Positions 34,240 to 43,314 of a stretch of DNA of 64,000 nt are shown here, one piece after another. Both the position numbers and the translations under genes were made by a program. Numbering within the stretch: position 1 is the stretch's first letter; each line of letters starts with the position of its first letter. A model generated the notes under the pieces. The model did not search any database. It was given only the letters and a program-made list of their open reading frames with translations, and was not told where the DNA came from. This stretch comes from Blautia massiliensis (ex Durand et al. 2017) (GTDB lineage: Bacteria > Bacillota > Clostridia > Lachnospirales > Lachnospiraceae). The stretch spans positions 865,292-929,291 of the forward strand of contig NZ_LN913006.1 in NCBI RefSeq assembly GCF_001487165.1, given 5' to 3'.

Positions 34240-35134
34240 ACTGCGCAAATGCTCTGCGGAAATCCTCAGGCACAGGTGCCAGGAAACACATAGGCTCCCC
34301 GGTGATGGGGTGGGCAAATTCCAATTGGAAGGAATGCAGGGCCTGGCGTCCGATCCGGTCAAAAACCGGATGATACAGAAAATCCCCCGGCAGCGGACAG
34401 CCGATATACTTCATATGCACCCGGATCTGATGAGTCCGCCCCGTATCCAGATGCAGCTCCACAAGAGCATATCCATTGCTGACTGCAAGACGCTCAAAAT
34501 GAGTCACGGCAGCCTCCCCACGCTCAAAATTAACCTCCCTTGTGATCACAGAAGCATCCATTCTCGCAACAGGAGCGGAAATCGTCCCCCTTTCCGGCGG
34601 GATCCCGTCAGTAAGTGCAAGATAGGTACGTCGAATCTGGCGCTGCTTCATCTGGGCAGAGAGAAGAGCCCCGCTCAGAGGGTTCTTAGCCAGCACCAGC
34701 ACCCCGGTGGTATCCCTGTCCAGTCGGTTGATGCAGCGGTAGACAAAAGCCTTCCTCTGCTGCTTATAATACCAGGCAACACCGTTGGCAAGCGTATTCT
34801 CGTAGTTCCCGGCAGAGGGATGCACAGGCATATCAGCAGGCTTGTTCAGCACAAGGATATCCTCATCCTCATACAGGATATCCAAAGGCAGCGGCACCGG
34901 AATAATGGAAGGCTCCGATCCGTCCCCGGCCTCCTCCGGAACAAAGATCCGGAGAACATCCCCCTCCCTCAGGACCGTTCTGCCAAAAGCCGGCTGCTCG
35001 TTCAGCAGGATCGCCTGTTCCGCCCGCTTCATAGTAGTCAATATATGTTTGGAAAAACCCTTCTTCCGAAGAAACCCAAGAACATTTTCCCCGGACTCCC
35101 CGGTTGAGATCGTATAGGTAATAATTCTCTCCAT
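34238..35134 (-). CDS. RluA family pseudouridine synthase
   Basis: A 298-aa enzyme that converts specific uridines to pseudouridine in rRNA or tRNA. The N-terminal S4-like segment (NVLGFLRKKGFSKHILTTMKRAEQAILLN...GDVLRIFVPEE) is followed by the catalytic domain with INRLDRDTTGVLVLAKN (catalytic Asp), RTYLALTDG and LDTGRTHQIRVHMKYIGCPLPGD. The ATG at 35134 is chosen because the family start and S4 segment begin there; further upstream lie the promoter and a leader hairpin. The target site is unknown. Confidence 0.93.
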   Translation of the reverse strand: MERIITYTISTGESGENVLGFLRKKGFSKHILTTMKRAEQAILLNEQPAFGRTVLREGDVLRIFVPEEAGDGSEPSIIPVPLPLDILYEDEDILVLNKPADMPVHPSAGNYENTLANGVAWYYKQQRKAFVYRCINRLDRDTTGVLVLAKNPLSGALLSAQMKQRQIRRTYLALTDGIPPERGTISAPVARMDASVITREVNFERGEAAVTHFERLAVSNGYALVELHLDTGRTHQIRVHMKYIGCPLPGDFLYHPVFDRIGRQALHSFQLEFAHPITGEPMCFLAPVPEDFRRAFAQ

Positions 35135-35160
35135 AGAAAAAAATCCTTTTCTGAAATTTA

Positions 35161-35225
35161 GCAGGCCAAAAGCCAGATCGCGCGGCCTGCGGGTATAGTA
35201 TAGCATTTGGGAATGGAAATGTCGA
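35161..35225 (-). promoter_or_regulatory. Promoter and leader hairpin of the RluA gene
   Basis: On the minus strand TCGACA (-35, 35220-35225), 17 bp, TATACT (-10, 35197-35202). A perfect 7-bp hairpin GCAGGCC/GGCCTGC (35161-35190) follows at the 5' end of the message. Confidence 0.6.
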
Positions 35226-35696
35226 TTAGACATAAAAAAAGAGCTGGTACAAGAGAAAATATACTTGGACAGCTCGTGGATTATGGGATTTGTGTCGCTT
35301 ATTATCTTCATTAGTCACAGACCAAAAAAGATATATTTTACAGCCATATGTAAGGATACCATTGATATTTTCCTTTGTCAAGGCGTGCCAAAGACATGAA
35401 GCATGCTAATAATGTCGTTTTTTAAGCATCATATGCAGTCATTTTCTATCAAAAAGTGAATAAACAGTCTGATAATCATCGAAATCTAACATTAGTGGTC
35501 ACAAAAAGTGGTCACTTTTTTCTTGCGTAAATCCGCGTAAAATCAATACTTTTCAAGCTTTTTTCTTTTTTCTTTTCAATTATTAGTGGTCAAAATCGTG
35601 GTCAACTGTGCCGAAAAAAGCAGCATTTAACAGTGTTTCAAGCTCTTTTTCGCTAATGAAGATATTAAGCGATACCTGACAGCAGAAAGAGATGCC
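35226..35696. other. AT-rich intergenic region with recombinase-remnant character
   Basis: It contains a minus-strand terminator-like hairpin (35234-35275, GAGCTG/CAGCTC with a run of seven T on the minus strand) and no gene that would need it. Two sets of GTGGTCA direct repeats lie at about 35496-35516 and 35586-35603. A short minus-strand frame ends ...ISEKELETLLNAAFFGTVDHDFDH at 35583. I suspect remains of an integrase 3' end and attachment region, but no intact gene is visible. Confidence 0.35.
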
Positions 35697-36878
35697 ATGA
35701 AAACAGGATACAGTATCAAAACATGGAAAATGCGGCTCTTTTGTCCAGAAAAGCAGATGATCGAAACAACCGAAGCCCTGTATCGGGAAGCCGTAGCTTT
35801 TTACTATGAGCTCCTGAAAGAAAGCGAAGAGCTCTGGGCCGAAAATCTGCTGACCATCCAGGGACATCTGGAAAAACTCACTGTTCCCGGAAGAGACGGA
35901 AGAGAACCAAAGTACATCCCGCCAGGCGGAAAGCTCCCCGTTTACTTTCGGAGATCTGCCATGAACAAAGCTGCAATGGCAGTAAAGACCGCAGCAAGCG
36001 CAGAAAGCTTCCCCGAAAAGATCGATGCCAACATCACCTTTTTCAAGGGAATGTACAAAGACCTGACAGACACCTCCGTAGTGCTGAAGCTCTGGAACGG
36101 AAAGAAATGGATCTGGGTACTCTGCGGACTTACAGGACGCCCCTTCCCCAAGGAAGCAGCGATCCTTTCCCCTACACTGGTCCATGAGGAAAAATGGCTC
36201 ATGTTCCATGTCCCTGTCAAGCAGGAAAACTCCGATGCCCGGACAGCAAAGGAACGAATGCAGGAAGGCGCCAGAGTATGCAGCGTCCGCTTTACCAATA
36301 CGGACAGCTTTGCAGTATGCACAGTTCTGGATGAAGGATCCAGGCAGCTGGCTGTAAAAAACTGCAGAGGCGGAAATGCATACCGACATCATTGCAAAGC
36401 TTTGCTGAAAAAAGTAGAAGCATCCAGGGCATTTACCGATAAAGACAACGTCAGTCAGCCAAACAGGAAATATTACATGCATCTCAAGCACCTGAATGAA
36501 CATTACGCACATCAGGTCAGCAAGGAGATTATGGATTTTTGCAAAGAAAATCAGACCGGGATACTGGTACTGCCGGAGTATGATGAAGATTTTTCCAGGA
36601 TATCCATGTACAGAAGCGGCAATTATTCGCCCCTTCACTTAAGTATCCGCATCCGGAATTATCTGAAATACAAAGCCTGGGCAGAAGGAATCCTGGTACT
36701 TGAGCTGCGCGCCGACGGAACAGAAAAGCAATGTTCCATCTGCGGAGCCACCGGAAAAAAACAAGGCAGTGTATTCATCTGCCAGAATGGCCATCAGGTC
36801 AACCGCTTCCTAAACGGCGCCCGAAACCTGGGCCGCAAATGCCAGGAAAGCTTCCGGAAAAACAACAAATCAAGTTAA
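35697..36878 (+). CDS. TnpB-related protein with degenerate RuvC active site
   Basis: A 393-aa protein. A TnpB-like helical N-terminus (MKTGYSIKTWKMRLFCPEK...LYREAVAFYYELLKES) is followed by a RuvC-like C-terminal half and a zinc-ribbon motif CSICGATGKKQGSVFICQNGH (Cys-Cys-Cys-His). Where active TnpB reads GIDLG, this has VCSVRFTNTDSFAV (Asp replaced). Where active TnpB reads DRDxNAARN, it has NRFLNGARN (both Asp lost). The middle Glu may survive in ILVLPEYDED. The frame is intact and of full length, with no tnpA. This fits a nuclease-dead TnpB relative, possibly an RNA-guided DNA-binding protein as in TldR repressors. A structured, guide-like region follows immediately. Confidence 0.85.
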   Translation: MKTGYSIKTWKMRLFCPEKQMIETTEALYREAVAFYYELLKESEELWAENLLTIQGHLEKLTVPGRDGREPKYIPPGGKLPVYFRRSAMNKAAMAVKTAASAESFPEKIDANITFFKGMYKDLTDTSVVLKLWNGKKWIWVLCGLTGRPFPKEAAILSPTLVHEEKWLMFHVPVKQENSDARTAKERMQEGARVCSVRFTNTDSFAVCTVLDEGSRQLAVKNCRGGNAYRHHCKALLKKVEASRAFTDKDNVSQPNRKYYMHLKHLNEHYAHQVSKEIMDFCKENQTGILVLPEYDEDFSRISMYRSGNYSPLHLSIRIRNYLKYKAWAEGILVLELRADGTEKQCSICGATGKKQGSVFICQNGHQVNRFLNGARNLGRKCQESFRKNNKSS

Positions 36879-37102
36879 TAAGCGGCAGAAATGCCTCTTA
36901 TATATAAATGCTGAGCAATCAGCAAGAGAGGAAGCGCCAGTGACGCCTCCTTTCCGGTTGAATACCGCCAGGCGGCCCAACGCAGGCGTCGCCGAAGAAC
37001 TGTGCCCTTTTTGGGAGGCCGGGGTGTATTCGAAGTTATAAGAAGGTGAAATTGCTGAAATCGGGGTTGGAACTGGGTTCAATATATAGAGGATAAAAAA
37101 TG
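36879..37102 (+). ncRNA. Candidate omega-RNA-like guide RNA of the TnpB-related protein
   Basis: This stretch starts at the stop codon and is more GC-rich and structured than its surroundings. It holds GGCA-GAAA-TGCC (36884-36895), CCTCTT...AAGAG around GCTG-AGCAAT-CAGC, GCG-CCAGTGA-CGC, CGGT-TGAAT-ACCG, CCC-TTTTT-GGG, and finally GAAC-TGG-GTTC (37070-37080) followed by AA. Omega-RNAs of IS200/IS605 TnpB proteins end in such a hairpin plus TCAA, with the guide directly after. The guide would begin at 37083 (TATATAGAGGATAAAA). This is inferred from position and pattern; I cannot fold or search it. Confidence 0.45.
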
Positions 37103-37730
37103 TCTACTCAACAAAATCAGTTGAGGTCTGATGGTCTATGGTGGAGTTAAATATACATACAAATATAAGCGCTTTTGCATAAATATGCGCTGTATTTTAC
37201 TCTGAAAATCATGTTTTGTGCAGTAGGACGTTAATACTGATAACTGCATTTATCTGCGTGGCGTTGAGTAACGGACGGAAATTACTAATATTTTGTCGCG
37301 TAGATATCATAAAAAATGAATAATTCATTGTGCAGGTTGCAATAAGAGTGATGGGATTGTTTGTATGATTGTTACAAAAACGGTAGGATAGGAAAATTTG
37401 GGAAATGGGTGCAGAAAAACGGGTCTACTCAACAGATTAACACTTTGATGTAGAGAGAAAAGAGTGTGGCGAATAAATATGCGCCAGTGAAAAGTAGTGA
37501 AAGGTGCAACTGATTTTATTGAGTGAACCTGTCTGGATAAAGATATGTTGGAAAATAGACGAAATATCGAGAAAAGTATTGATTGCTGGGGTAATTGGAT
37601 ACGACAGCATAAGAAAACATTTAGCCGAGTGTGGTTATCACACAGCGGAAATTAGAGAGAAAGACCATCCATATGGATGTGTACATAGAAAATTAGAGGA
37701 TATGCCCGATGAGGGGTGGAGGAATTCATT
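37103..37730. other. AT-rich upstream region of the polysaccharide locus
   Basis: About 630 bp without a convincing gene. GTCTACTCAACA occurs twice (37102-37113 and 37423-37434). The first copy is part of a CTCAAC...GTTGAG hairpin. A frame at 37504-37752 (82 codons, ending within the next gene) shows no recognisable family and may be a remnant. The promoter of the locus should lie here, but no single site stands out. Confidence 0.45.
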
Positions 37731-38852
37731 ATGGAAAAATTTGATTATTTAGTAGTAGGTTCTGGCCTTTACGGGTCGATTTTTGCACATGAAGTTAAAG
37801 CACATGGCAAGTCTGTTTTGGTAGTAGACAAGCGCCCGAATATTGCCGGCAACATTTACACCGAGAATATTGAGGGCATCAATGTCCATAAGTATGGTGC
37901 TCACATTTTCCATACTAACAACAAACAAGTCTGGAACTACATTACACAGTTTGCGGAATTTAATCGTTTTACAAACTCGCCGGTGGCTAATTATAAGGGT
38001 GAATTATATTCGTTGCCTTTCAATATGTATACCTTCAACAAGATGTGGGGTGTCGTGACACCGGAAGAGGCTGTCGCCAAGATTGAGGAACAGCGCAAGG
38101 AGATTACTGGCGAGCCGCAGAATCTTGAAGAGCAGGCCATTTCTCTTGTTGGTCGCGATATCTATGAGAAACTTATCAAGGGCTATACTGAAAAGCAGTG
38201 GGGTCGCGATTGTAAGGAGTTGCCGACTTTTATTATCAAGCGTCTTCCGGTTCGTCTGACTTTTGATAACAACTACTTCAATGCACTTTATCAGGGTATT
38301 CCTGTTGGTGGTTATACCAAGATGATTTCTAACTTGCTAGACGGCATTGAGGTTCGTTTGAACACAGACTATTTGGAGAATAAGACTGAGTTGGATGCAT
38401 TGGCTGACAAGGTTGTGTACACTGGACCGATTGATGCTTACTTTGATTATAAGCTGGGTACGCTGGAATATCGTTCGGTTCGCTTTGAAACGGAAACATT
38501 GGACAAGCCTAATTTCCAGGGCAACGCAGCAGTGAACTATACCGACCGTGAAACTCCGTGGACTCGTATCATTGAACACAAATGGTTTGAATTTGGTAAA
38601 GATGAAAATGAAAATGATCTGCCCAAAACAATCATCAGCCGTGAGTATAGCAGTGAGTGGAAACCGGGAGATGAGCCGTATTATCCGGTTAATGATGCTA
38701 AGAATAGCTTGCTTTATTCTGAGTATAAAAAACTGGCAGATGCAGAACACAATGTAATCTTTGGCGGTCGTCTTGGCGAGTATAAGTACTATGATATGGA
38801 TCAGGTAATTGCAGCTGTATTGGATAAATGTGAGAAGGAACTGGGAGAGTAA
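37731..38852 (+). CDS. glf: UDP-galactopyranose mutase
   Basis: A 373-aa FAD enzyme that interconverts UDP-galactopyranose and UDP-galactofuranose. It starts with the dinucleotide-binding motif YLVVGSGLYGSIFAHEVKAHG, and has KYGAHIFHTNNKQVWNY, NMYTFNKMWG, GYTEKQWGRDCKELPTFIIKRLPVR, and the FAD-proximal C-terminal FGGRLGEYKYYDMDQVI. The ATG at 37731 is 8 bp after GGAGG. It is the first gene of the locus and implies galactofuranose in the surface polysaccharide. Confidence 0.97.
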   Translation: MEKFDYLVVGSGLYGSIFAHEVKAHGKSVLVVDKRPNIAGNIYTENIEGINVHKYGAHIFHTNNKQVWNYITQFAEFNRFTNSPVANYKGELYSLPFNMYTFNKMWGVVTPEEAVAKIEEQRKEITGEPQNLEEQAISLVGRDIYEKLIKGYTEKQWGRDCKELPTFIIKRLPVRLTFDNNYFNALYQGIPVGGYTKMISNLLDGIEVRLNTDYLENKTELDALADKVVYTGPIDAYFDYKLGTLEYRSVRFETETLDKPNFQGNAAVNYTDRETPWTRIIEHKWFEFGKDENENDLPKTIISREYSSEWKPGDEPYYPVNDAKNSLLYSEYKKLADAEHNVIFGGRLGEYKYYDMDQVIAAVLDKCEKELGE

Positions 38853-38854
38853 AA

Positions 38855-39937
38855 ATGACAAAGAAAAAGATTTTAATGGTCTGTGAAGCTTTTGGAGGTG
38901 GCGTATTCACTTACGTATCTCAGCTCTGCAACGATATGGTGGATGATTTTGATGTCTATCTTGCATATTCTCTCAGACCTCAGACCCCTAAGAATTACAA
39001 AGATTTTCTGGACCAGAGAGTGCATTTGATTGAAATGAAAAATGTTGGCGTAAAGGGATTGGCAAATATAAAAAGTGATGTTGCGGCAATCAAGGAATTA
39101 CGTCAAATTGAAAAAGATGTTCAGCCAGATGTGATTCACCTGCATTCTTCGGTTGCAGGTGGTTTAGGTAGACTTGCATATAACGGAAAAAATAATACTG
39201 TTGTGTATACACCTCATGGATATGCACATATTCTTATGGGTCCGGGGAAGAAGAGCAAAGTCTATAAGTTTGCAGAAAAGGTTCTTGGAAATCGAGCACT
39301 TACACTTACTTGTTGTGAAAGTGAAGACGAAGAGGCAAAGAAATTTTCCAAGAGAACAGCATATGTTGAGACTGGTGTGAACCTTGCAGATCTTTCAGCA
39401 TCCCTTGACGTTATAAAGCCAGTAAAAAATGATAAGTTCACAGTATTTACACTTGGCCGAGCCTGCGTCCAGAAACAACCACAGCTTTTTAACAGAATCG
39501 CTGAATTGGTGCCAGATGCTAGATTTGTTTGGATTGGCAATGGTGAACTTGAAAATGAGTTGACTGCCACCAATATTGAAGTTACAGGATGGAAACCTCG
39601 AAAGGAAGCTTTGGCAATGGCTAAAGGTGCTGATGCTTTTATTTTGTGTAGTCTTGGCGAAGCAATTGCAATGAGCCTTATTGAGAATATGTACATCAAA
39701 AAGTTGATTCTCGTCAGCAGTACAATGGGAAATAAGAGTGTTATCAATGATGGCGTTAATGGCTATGTGTGTGATAAAGCAGAGGAGTATGCTGAACATA
39801 TAAAGGCGGCCATGAAGGAATTTCCTAAAGAACTTCCTGAAAGAGCCTATCAGGATGTCCTTGAGATTTATAACACAGATACCATGAAGAAAAAATATGT
39901 GGAATTCTATAACGGCGTTATGGCAGGTAAATACTGA
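38855..39937 (+). CDS. Family 4 glycosyltransferase
   Basis: A 360-aa GT-B enzyme. N-terminal ILMVCEAFGGGVFTYVSQLCNDM (Gly-rich acceptor loop), VIHLHSSVAGGLGRLA, and a C-terminal nucleotide-sugar half with FTLGRACVQKQPQLFNRIAELVPDARFVWIGNGE and the E-x7-E-type SLGEAIAMSLIENMYIKKLILVSS segment. It adds a sugar with retention of anomeric configuration to the lipid-linked repeat unit on the cytoplasmic side. It lies 2 bp after glf and overlaps the next gene by 1 bp. Donor and linkage are unknown. Confidence 0.92.
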   Translation: MTKKKILMVCEAFGGGVFTYVSQLCNDMVDDFDVYLAYSLRPQTPKNYKDFLDQRVHLIEMKNVGVKGLANIKSDVAAIKELRQIEKDVQPDVIHLHSSVAGGLGRLAYNGKNNTVVYTPHGYAHILMGPGKKSKVYKFAEKVLGNRALTLTCCESEDEEAKKFSKRTAYVETGVNLADLSASLDVIKPVKNDKFTVFTLGRACVQKQPQLFNRIAELVPDARFVWIGNGELENELTATNIEVTGWKPRKEALAMAKGADAFILCSLGEAIAMSLIENMYIKKLILVSSTMGNKSVINDGVNGYVCDKAEEYAEHIKAAMKEFPKELPERAYQDVLEIYNTDTMKKKYVEFYNGVMAGKY

Positions 39938-40896
39938 TGATAAAAAATATGAATTATTTAGTTTCTGTCATTGTTCCTATATACAAAGTTGAAAAAGATT
40001 TGTCTGATTGCGTACTGAGTATTTGCAATCAGACCTATAGAAATCTAGAGATTATTCTTGTTGATGACGGTTCTCCAGATAAATGCGGACAAATGTGCGA
40101 TGAATTTGCAAGAAATGATGTCCGAATAAAGGTTATTCATAAAATTAATGGGGGGTTATCACAAGCTCGAAATGCTGGAATGGGCATTATGACAGGTGAT
40201 TATGTTACGTTTGTTGATAGTGATGACATTTTGGAACATGATTTTGTTGAAGAAATGTTGAGGATAATTAATAAATATAATGCTCAAGTTGCAATTTGCA
40301 AGAATTCCACATTTGAAAAAGGTGGGGCGTTTAACAGTGGTCATGTAGAAATAAGCGAACGGTGCTTTGATGCGGCAGACGCCATAAAGAATATGCTATA
40401 CCAAAAGGATTTTGATGTTGCAGCATGGGGGAAAATGTACCATAAGGATACTTTGATTGGTATTTCTTTTCCTGATGGGTTAATTCACGAAGATATTCCT
40501 ACAACCTATAAGGCGTTGCTTAGATGCCCAAAAGTAGCTTTCACAACGCGGAAGTTATATCGATATCAGATTCGGAAAGAAAGTATAGAAAATCAAAAAT
40601 TTACTATCAAAAAAATGGATTGCATAAAAACTGCGCAGATGATGCTGGATGATATAACGATTAATTATCCTGAATTGTTGCAAGCTGCGAAGAGTAGATA
40701 TGTAGCCGCTAACTTCCACATATTGGCGCAGATTAAAGAGAATATACCGGAAAAGAAATTAATTGTTAGTAATATAAAACAAGTTAGAAATGATGTCATA
40801 AGAGATAAATCTGCCTCAATTCGAGTTAGGGGAGCATGTTTATTAAGTTATTTAGGATTCGGCACCACAACAGCCGTTTTAAATTTAATAAAATAG
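39937..40896 (+). CDS. Family 2 glycosyltransferase
   Basis: A 319-aa GT-A enzyme. It has LVSVIVPIYKVEKDLSDCVLSI, IILVDDGSPDKCG, GGLSQARNAGM and the metal-binding YVTFVDSDDIL (about 88-98). It is an inverting transferase of the polysaccharide locus. The start overlaps the preceding stop (TGATG). Composition is AT-richer than the flanking chromosome. Donor unknown. Confidence 0.92.
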   Translation: MIKNMNYLVSVIVPIYKVEKDLSDCVLSICNQTYRNLEIILVDDGSPDKCGQMCDEFARNDVRIKVIHKINGGLSQARNAGMGIMTGDYVTFVDSDDILEHDFVEEMLRIINKYNAQVAICKNSTFEKGGAFNSGHVEISERCFDAADAIKNMLYQKDFDVAAWGKMYHKDTLIGISFPDGLIHEDIPTTYKALLRCPKVAFTTRKLYRYQIRKESIENQKFTIKKMDCIKTAQMMLDDITINYPELLQAAKSRYVAANFHILAQIKENIPEKKLIVSNIKQVRNDVIRDKSASIRVRGACLLSYLGFGTTTAVLNLIK

Positions 40897-40952
40897 TAGA
40901 TAGTTTTTTGAAAGGAAAGTCAATCATTTAAGATTGAGCTTATTAAGATAAT

Positions 40953-41858
40953 ATGAAAATTTGTGCTGTAGTAGTGACATATAATAGAAAAGAATTGCTT
41001 GAAAAACAAATAATAGAAATTTTGCATAATCAAGAGTTGAAGATTGATGCATATTATGTGATTGATAATTGTAGTACTGATGGAACTCGATCGCTTGTAA
41101 AAGAATATGAGGGGACGGTAATAAAGTATTGTAAAACAAAAAGTAATTGTGGCGGTGCCGGTGGATTTTCTTACGGATTGCAGCGAGCTTTTGAGGATAA
41201 ATATGATTGGTACATTTTAATGGACGACGATGGACGTCCTATGGATAAAAATTGCTTTGAAAATATGAAGAAGCATATTGTTAAAAAGGGATATGATTCA
41301 CAGAAAATGTATCTTCTGAATTCTCTGGTACTGAGTGATAATGACACACTGTCGTTTGGACTTGGACATATAGAAAGAATAACTGAACTAAATTCTGTTG
41401 TTACAGAAAATGAAGTTGTTGGTATGATTAATCCCTTCAATGGAACATGGATTTCTAGTGGGCTAGTTGAAAAAATTGGCGTTCCTAATGGAGACTTTTT
41501 CATTAAGGGAGATGAAAATGATTATTTAAGAAGAGCGCAGAGCGCAGGGGCTTTTGTGGCTACTATTGTAGATTCAATGTATTTTCATCCGAAGCTGGGG
41601 GGATATAAGAAGAAAAAAGTCTTTGGAAAAGAAATGTATGTATACATTGAACCAGCTTGGAAAGAGTATTATTCCGTAAGAAATTATACGTTCTCTTTTT
41701 TACAATTTGGGAAAAAGAAGGATGCAATACTGTTTTTAATTAAAAGAATGTACTGTTGTATGATATGTAGCTGCAATAAGTTGGAAGTAATGAAGATGCT
41801 GTTCAAGGGGTACCAAGATGGGAAAAAAGGAAGGCTTGGTGCAACTATTAAACCTTAA
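40953..41858 (+). CDS. Family 2 glycosyltransferase, probable galactofuranosyltransferase
   Basis: A 301-aa GT2 protein. It has VVVTYNRKELLEKQI, YVIDNCSTDGT, the SNCGGAGGFSYGL motif and WYILMDDDGRP (DDD), then SSGLVEKIGVPNGDFFIKGDENDYLRRA, YFHPKLGG and YYSVRNYTF. The NxGGAGGF, DDD and Y-x-x-R-N combination is characteristic of GlfT-type galactofuranosyltransferases, which fits the glf gene at the head of the locus. The ribosome site is weak (GATTGAG is 20 bp away). Confidence 0.88.
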   Translation: MKICAVVVTYNRKELLEKQIIEILHNQELKIDAYYVIDNCSTDGTRSLVKEYEGTVIKYCKTKSNCGGAGGFSYGLQRAFEDKYDWYILMDDDGRPMDKNCFENMKKHIVKKGYDSQKMYLLNSLVLSDNDTLSFGLGHIERITELNSVVTENEVVGMINPFNGTWISSGLVEKIGVPNGDFFIKGDENDYLRRAQSAGAFVATIVDSMYFHPKLGGYKKKKVFGKEMYVYIEPAWKEYYSVRNYTFSFLQFGKKKDAILFLIKRMYCCMICSCNKLEVMKMLFKGYQDGKKGRLGATIKP

Positions 41859-41878
41859 TTTAGTATAGCTAGAAATGG

Positions 41879-43075
41879 ATGATTGATATGATAAATGAAA
41901 TGGCAGCACTGATAGGGAGGGTAGCTATATACAGCCTGATGTTTATAGTATCACTCTATTTTGTGAATCAAGCTGATAAGACTAAAAGTAGAGGAAAGTT
42001 TATTTTTCTTTCCTTACTTGCACTTATAATTCCGTGTTTATTTGCAGCGTTTAGGGGAGAAAAAGTAGGAACGGATGTTCTTCAATATGCAAAACCGTAT
42101 TATCTGGGAGCACTCAATTCAAGTAATTTACAGGCTTTTTTACTACAAGGCTCTGCAGAAAAAGGATATGAAGTGTTTGTGTTTTGCATCGCAAAAATTT
42201 TTAAAGATTTCACTGCGGTACTTTTTTTTACAGAGGCTTTAATTATATGCCCAATATATATTATTGCTATTAAGAATAGAAAGAACTGTCCTATGTGGGT
42301 GACAGTACTTGTCTATTATATGATATTTTATATTGCTTCCTTCAATTTTATGCGGCAGTCAATTGCTGCTGCGTTACTTTTGCTTGCTTACTTTGAGTTA
42401 GTCGAAAGGAAATGGTTAAAATTCATCATATTGATTTTCTTAGCGCAATCGTTTCATAACACTGCATTTATTGGAATTGTAATTATTTTATTTGGAGTAT
42501 GGTTTTATAGAATTCAGAGCAGGCAATTAAGAATATTAGTATTTGCGATTTTATGTACACTCTTAGTTGTTGCTTCGCAAGGTTGGCAGAATATTTTGAT
42601 GTGGGCGATTAATGATGTAAATATACTTCCAAGACGATTTATTACATATATTAATATATTCATTGGAGGACAGAATCAAAATAGCTATTATTTTTTGCTG
42701 ACTAAAAGTAATTATATTGAGCTCATTTTTAGATGGATATTGTATTTAATTCCTCTTTTCTGTTGCAAGTACAGTAAGAGAAAATCAAATTTGTATAACT
42801 CGGCTAATATCATTCTTCTGGTGTCTGTTGTAGTTTATACAGTATTGTTTGTTTTTTTTCATACGAGTTATGCTGTCCGAATTACTTGGTATATGGAATA
42901 TTTCTTTATTGTTTGGCTGCCAATGTCCTACTCGAAATTTCAAGAAAATAATGTCAAGTTTGGAGTAGTTCATAGAGATACAGCTTGTATGTTTATGGCT
43001 ATATTAGGATATTGGTTTTGTGGGTATATGATTTTAGGCTGGCATGGAACGCTTCCATTTTGCTTCTCTTTTTAA
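41879..43075 (+). CDS. EpsG/Wzy-like polysaccharide polymerase
   Basis: A 398-aa membrane protein with ten or more helices. The conserved EpsG-family segments are FAAFRGEKVGTDVLQYAKPY near residue 55 and YIASFNFMRQSIAAALLLLAYF near 150. The central large loop and helix pattern fit a Wzy-type polymerase that joins lipid-linked repeat units outside the membrane. With the flippase at 44388 it defines a Wzx/Wzy-type pathway. The first in-frame ATG (41879) and the one at 41888 are both possible starts. Confidence 0.85.
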   Translation: MIDMINEMAALIGRVAIYSLMFIVSLYFVNQADKTKSRGKFIFLSLLALIIPCLFAAFRGEKVGTDVLQYAKPYYLGALNSSNLQAFLLQGSAEKGYEVFVFCIAKIFKDFTAVLFFTEALIICPIYIIAIKNRKNCPMWVTVLVYYMIFYIASFNFMRQSIAAALLLLAYFELVERKWLKFIILIFLAQSFHNTAFIGIVIILFGVWFYRIQSRQLRILVFAILCTLLVVASQGWQNILMWAINDVNILPRRFITYINIFIGGQNQNSYYFLLTKSNYIELIFRWILYLIPLFCCKYSKRKSNLYNSANIILLVSVVVYTVLFVFFHTSYAVRITWYMEYFFIVWLPMSYSKFQENNVKFGVVHRDTACMFMAILGYWFCGYMILGWHGTLPFCFSF

Positions 43076-43298
43076 ACCAATATAAGTATGAGGAAATAAT
43101 ATGTCTATGGAAATGTCCTTAATTACGATAACATTATACAAATTTCATTAAGAATTTTGATTACATTTACAATAGTTTTTATGAATTGGTTTATTTTATT
43201 TGTTGTATTACAAACACATGGAACATATCCTTTTAAACTTTTCTTTCAATAAATGGAGATCATAATATGAAATATTTAGTTAAAATGGAGATCATAAT
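43076..43298. other. Very AT-rich gap before the next glycosyltransferase
   Basis: No gene is seen. The end of the gap includes the first copy of a 32-bp tandem duplication described at 43251-43314. Confidence 0.5.
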
Positions 43299-43314
43299 AT
43301 GAAATATTTAGTTA
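43251..43314 (+). repeat. Perfect 32-bp tandem duplication of a translation start region
   Basis: Positions 43251-43282 and 43283-43314 are identical and each contains TGGAGATCATAATATG, that is ribosome site plus ATG. The unit is not a multiple of three, so the first ATG (43267) reads only 11 codons and stops at 43300-43302, overlapping the true start at 43299 (ATGA). This creates a short leader frame coupled to the glycosyltransferase. Confidence 0.9.

Noticed and set aside
35583..36638. A 351-codon minus-strand frame across the TnpB-related gene
   Set aside because: Most of it mirrors the TnpB-related gene. Only its last 25 or so codons, outside that gene, look protein-like, and I report these as a possible remnant only.
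37504..37752. An 82-codon frame upstream of glf
   Set aside because: It runs into glf in another frame and shows no recognisable domain. At most it is a remnant.
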